This document shows, in pieces, positions 61,930-64,000 of a DNA stretch of 64,000 nucleotides (position 1 is its first letter; the number at the start of each line of letters is the position of its first letter). This stretch comes from Ichthyophis bannanicus (lineage: Eukaryota; Chordata; Amphibia; Gymnophiona; Ichthyophiidae): positions 1,668,114,800 to 1,668,178,799 of the forward strand of contig CM066031.1 of NCBI GenBank assembly GCA_033557465.1, written 5' to 3'. Both the position numbers and the translations under genes were made by a program. Under the pieces are notes generated by a model that searched no databases, was not told the origin of the DNA, and saw only the letters and a program-made list of their open reading frames with translations.

Positions 61930-62408
61930 CTTCCTGATTAATGCTTGCTCAACTAGGAACAAACTACTAGTTCTCACAGACTACAATGAACAGCAAAAAA
62001 ATAGCTATCCTTTCTGTAACAGAATCATGGCTATCTGACTCTGATCCTATACTAATAAACCAACTATATATTCCCAACTATGACCTCTTCAACTGTCCAA
62101 GGATCGCATGGAGGGGTGGAGGCATATTTATACTAACCAGAAGTGATCTAAAATTCAATACCATAGAATCTGAAAGAACGGACAGCCTAAACACAACAAT
62201 TATAACTAACAAACTACTAACAATTTGCCTAGTATACAGATCACCATTGACAACCACTGACAACCTTCCTGCAATCCTTGAATTAGTGTGCAGCCACACT
62301 ACTCATAAGAAACACCTATGGCTACTGGGCAACTTTAACCTCCTATCACTATCAACTAAGCAATCCACTTCTTTACTCAACACAATGGAGGCACTAGATT
62401 ACAAGTAA
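61930..62408 (+). pseudogene. LINE endonuclease remnant
   Basis: INACSTRNKLLVLTDY (61940-61985), then AILSVTESWLSDSD, ARGG-like WRGGGIFILTR, LTICLVYRSPLTTTDNLPAI and LWLLGNFNLLS. The last is the G-D-F-N catalytic block with Asp changed to Asn. A later HNAITFHIPH block (62530) holds the S-D-H-N-type end. One frame is open at 61986-62408; the rest is shifted. Confidence 0.7.
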
Positions 62409-63339
62409 ATAATAAACATGCCCACCCATAAAAAGGGAAACACACTCGACCTCATCTTCGCCCCCAGATCATTATTTGAACAAATGAATCATGGTCCACC
62501 AACAACATCCCCAGTACCATGGTCAGACCATAATGCCATTACCTTCCACATTCCACATGAAACAAACACACAAAGGGTCAATCAAACCCCACCATTAACA
62601 CGCCGTTTTAGGCATTTTGAGAAACAAAACTTTCTAGATGAAATTCTGCAAATGCTGGACACAGACACCACCAACATAAACACCCTAACTGACACTTGGA
62701 GCAGTCATAAACTCAGCAGCACGACACTCACACCCCACAAGATGCTCTAAAAGACAACACACAGCTATTTGGTAAACTGCAGAATTAAAGGACTTGAAAA
62801 CAAAACTAAGAAAGCTGGAAAGGAAATGGCATCACACAAGAAGCCCACAGGATCAAGCAACCTACATGACCAACCTTCAACTACATCGAAAAATGATAGA
62901 CGAAAAATGAAAGGAATACCTCAACAAATTCCACATGCACTCCCTAAATCAACTGTGTGAACTAATTGAGATTATCAAATCACTGTTAAAGGACCCCAAC
63001 AAAAACTCCAATGTCAATGTTCCACACCCACAAATCTTTGCAAACTACTACCAGAACAAGAACAAAGGAAACCACAGCATCCCGACAAGCACACAGAATA
63101 TTGATACCTCCATTCCCAAATGATCCTCCTTACCTTCAATCACTAAAGACCACATCGAAGACATCATTCAGAGTCTCAATACCACTACACCTCTCAACCC
63201 ATGCCCAACCAGCTGGAACAAAATAGCCTGAACTGAATTAAGTATCATCATTACCAAGATTATAAACCTATCTCTTTCTCTTGCCATTGCTCCGACAGCC
63301 CTCAAAACGGTCTCAATAAGACCACTATTAAAAACCACA

Positions 63340-64000
63340 AAACCCGACCTTCTCAACCTAAACTCATACAGACCCATTTCCAACTTCCCACTCCTTGCTA
63401 AGATAATAGATAAAATAGTTCTACAGTAACTACAATTCTACATTGACACTCATGCCCCACTGGACCCACAACAGCAGGGATTCAGAGACCATCACGGAGT
63501 CGAAACACTCATGACCTCCTTATTTGACGGGGTCATCAAAGGAATTGAGAACTCAAAATGAGGATTCATTTTGATTTTCATGGCCTCAGCTTTCGACTCA
63601 ATATCCCACAGCACTCTACTAGGTCACTTGCAAAAAGTTGTAATACAACACAGTCTTAAACTGGATTCAATCATACCTCACAGTACGTCAACAACAAGTA
63701 AAAACAGGACTGCACACCTCAGTCACATATAATCTACTACTAAAAGTCTCACAGGGATCAGCACTATCCTCCCTACTTTTTAACATCTATATACAGCAAA
63801 TATACTCTATAATACAATCCTTCAATATCTACTCTCATATGTATGCTGATGACATAATGATATATGCACCTTTTGCTACAAATAGACCCGACCACACATA
63901 GACTGATTCAACGCAATCACACATTGGCTCACAAACCACAACCTCACAGTCAACTACTAAAAGACAGATGTGATGTACATAACCAGAGTTCTCATATTCA
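63340..64000 (+). pseudogene. LINE reverse transcriptase remnant
   Basis: SYRPISNFPLLAKIID at 63365-63415, QQGFRDHHGVETLMTSL at 63473-63525, FIFMASAFDSISH-like motif A at 63560-63610, SQGSALSSLLFNIY-like motif B at 63747-63790 and MYADDIMIYAP (catalytic Y-A-D-D) at 63840-63872. Several stops and frameshifts. Confidence 0.75.

Larger units (their letters stand above)
61715..64000 (+). mobile_element. L2-like LINE, endonuclease and RT, running off the window
   Basis: Plus-strand LINE, AC-rich. Endonuclease at 61900-62410 and RT at 63120-64000, without a 3' end in the window. Domains are in normal order with many stops. The YRPISNFPLLAKI-type RT start is like L2 and related clades, and its C-terminal style may be that of the fragment at 57541. 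The clade is not certain. Confidence 0.75.

Overview
This window is vertebrate-type nuclear DNA made almost entirely of transposable elements. I found no host gene, rRNA or tRNA gene, or CRISPR array. The mix is three families of DIRS-type tyrosine-recombinase retrotransposons, CR1 LINEs whose ORF1 carries an esterase domain, L2-like LINEs, L1-like elements, a Penelope-like element, piggyBac, mariner and hAT DNA transposons, and a tRNA-derived SINE. That suggests an amphibian or another large repeat-rich vertebrate genome. A caecilian is my best guess from the combination, but it is an inference only.

Layout. 1-4380: DIRS family alpha copy A on the minus strand (RNase H/RT, then gag, then right terminus), cut by the window start and holding a short LINE-tail insert. 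4381-5668: AT-rich then purine-rich repeats. 5669-7650: left terminus and recombinase end of a DIRS family beta element. 7652-11161: 5'-truncated CR1. 11162-13800: L2 LINE with an internally deleted L1-like insert. 13801-23529: DIRS family gamma remnant, split inside its RNase H by a full DIRS family beta element (13879-19575). 23530-34130: an L2 LINE on the minus strand, split by DIRS alpha copy B (23914-31598), itself split by a Penelope-like element (24111-25991). 34500-41760: a CR1 of a second family, split by a full-length CR1 of the first family (36245-41501) whose 5' region carries a SINE and a 113-bp tandem repeat.

41760-46713: two hAT MITEs, a degraded Penelope-like fragment and a complete L1-like element that encodes ORF1 only (44544-46390), with 114-bp promoter-like monomers. 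46718-55246: a piggyBac transposon with TTAA duplications, whose transposase gene is split by DIRS alpha copy C (47902-53674). 55655-56621: a palindromic mariner. 57085-58690: a minisatellite with a LINE-tail insert. 58708-58981: a fold-back hairpin. 60225-64000: LINE fragments, the last an L2-like LINE running off the window.

How the parts work together. DIRS elements encode Gag, RT-RNase H and a tyrosine recombinase. They replicate through a circle templated by an internal complementary region, visible here in four copies. CR1, L2 and L1 would have supplied target-primed reverse transcription for themselves and for the SINE and LINE-tail elements, which share their 3' ends. The nesting gives a relative insertion order. 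Most coding regions carry stops or frameshifts. The most intact are the L1-like ORF1 (376 codons), the RT-RNase H of DIRS copy B (703 codons) and the CR1 ORF1 (286 codons).
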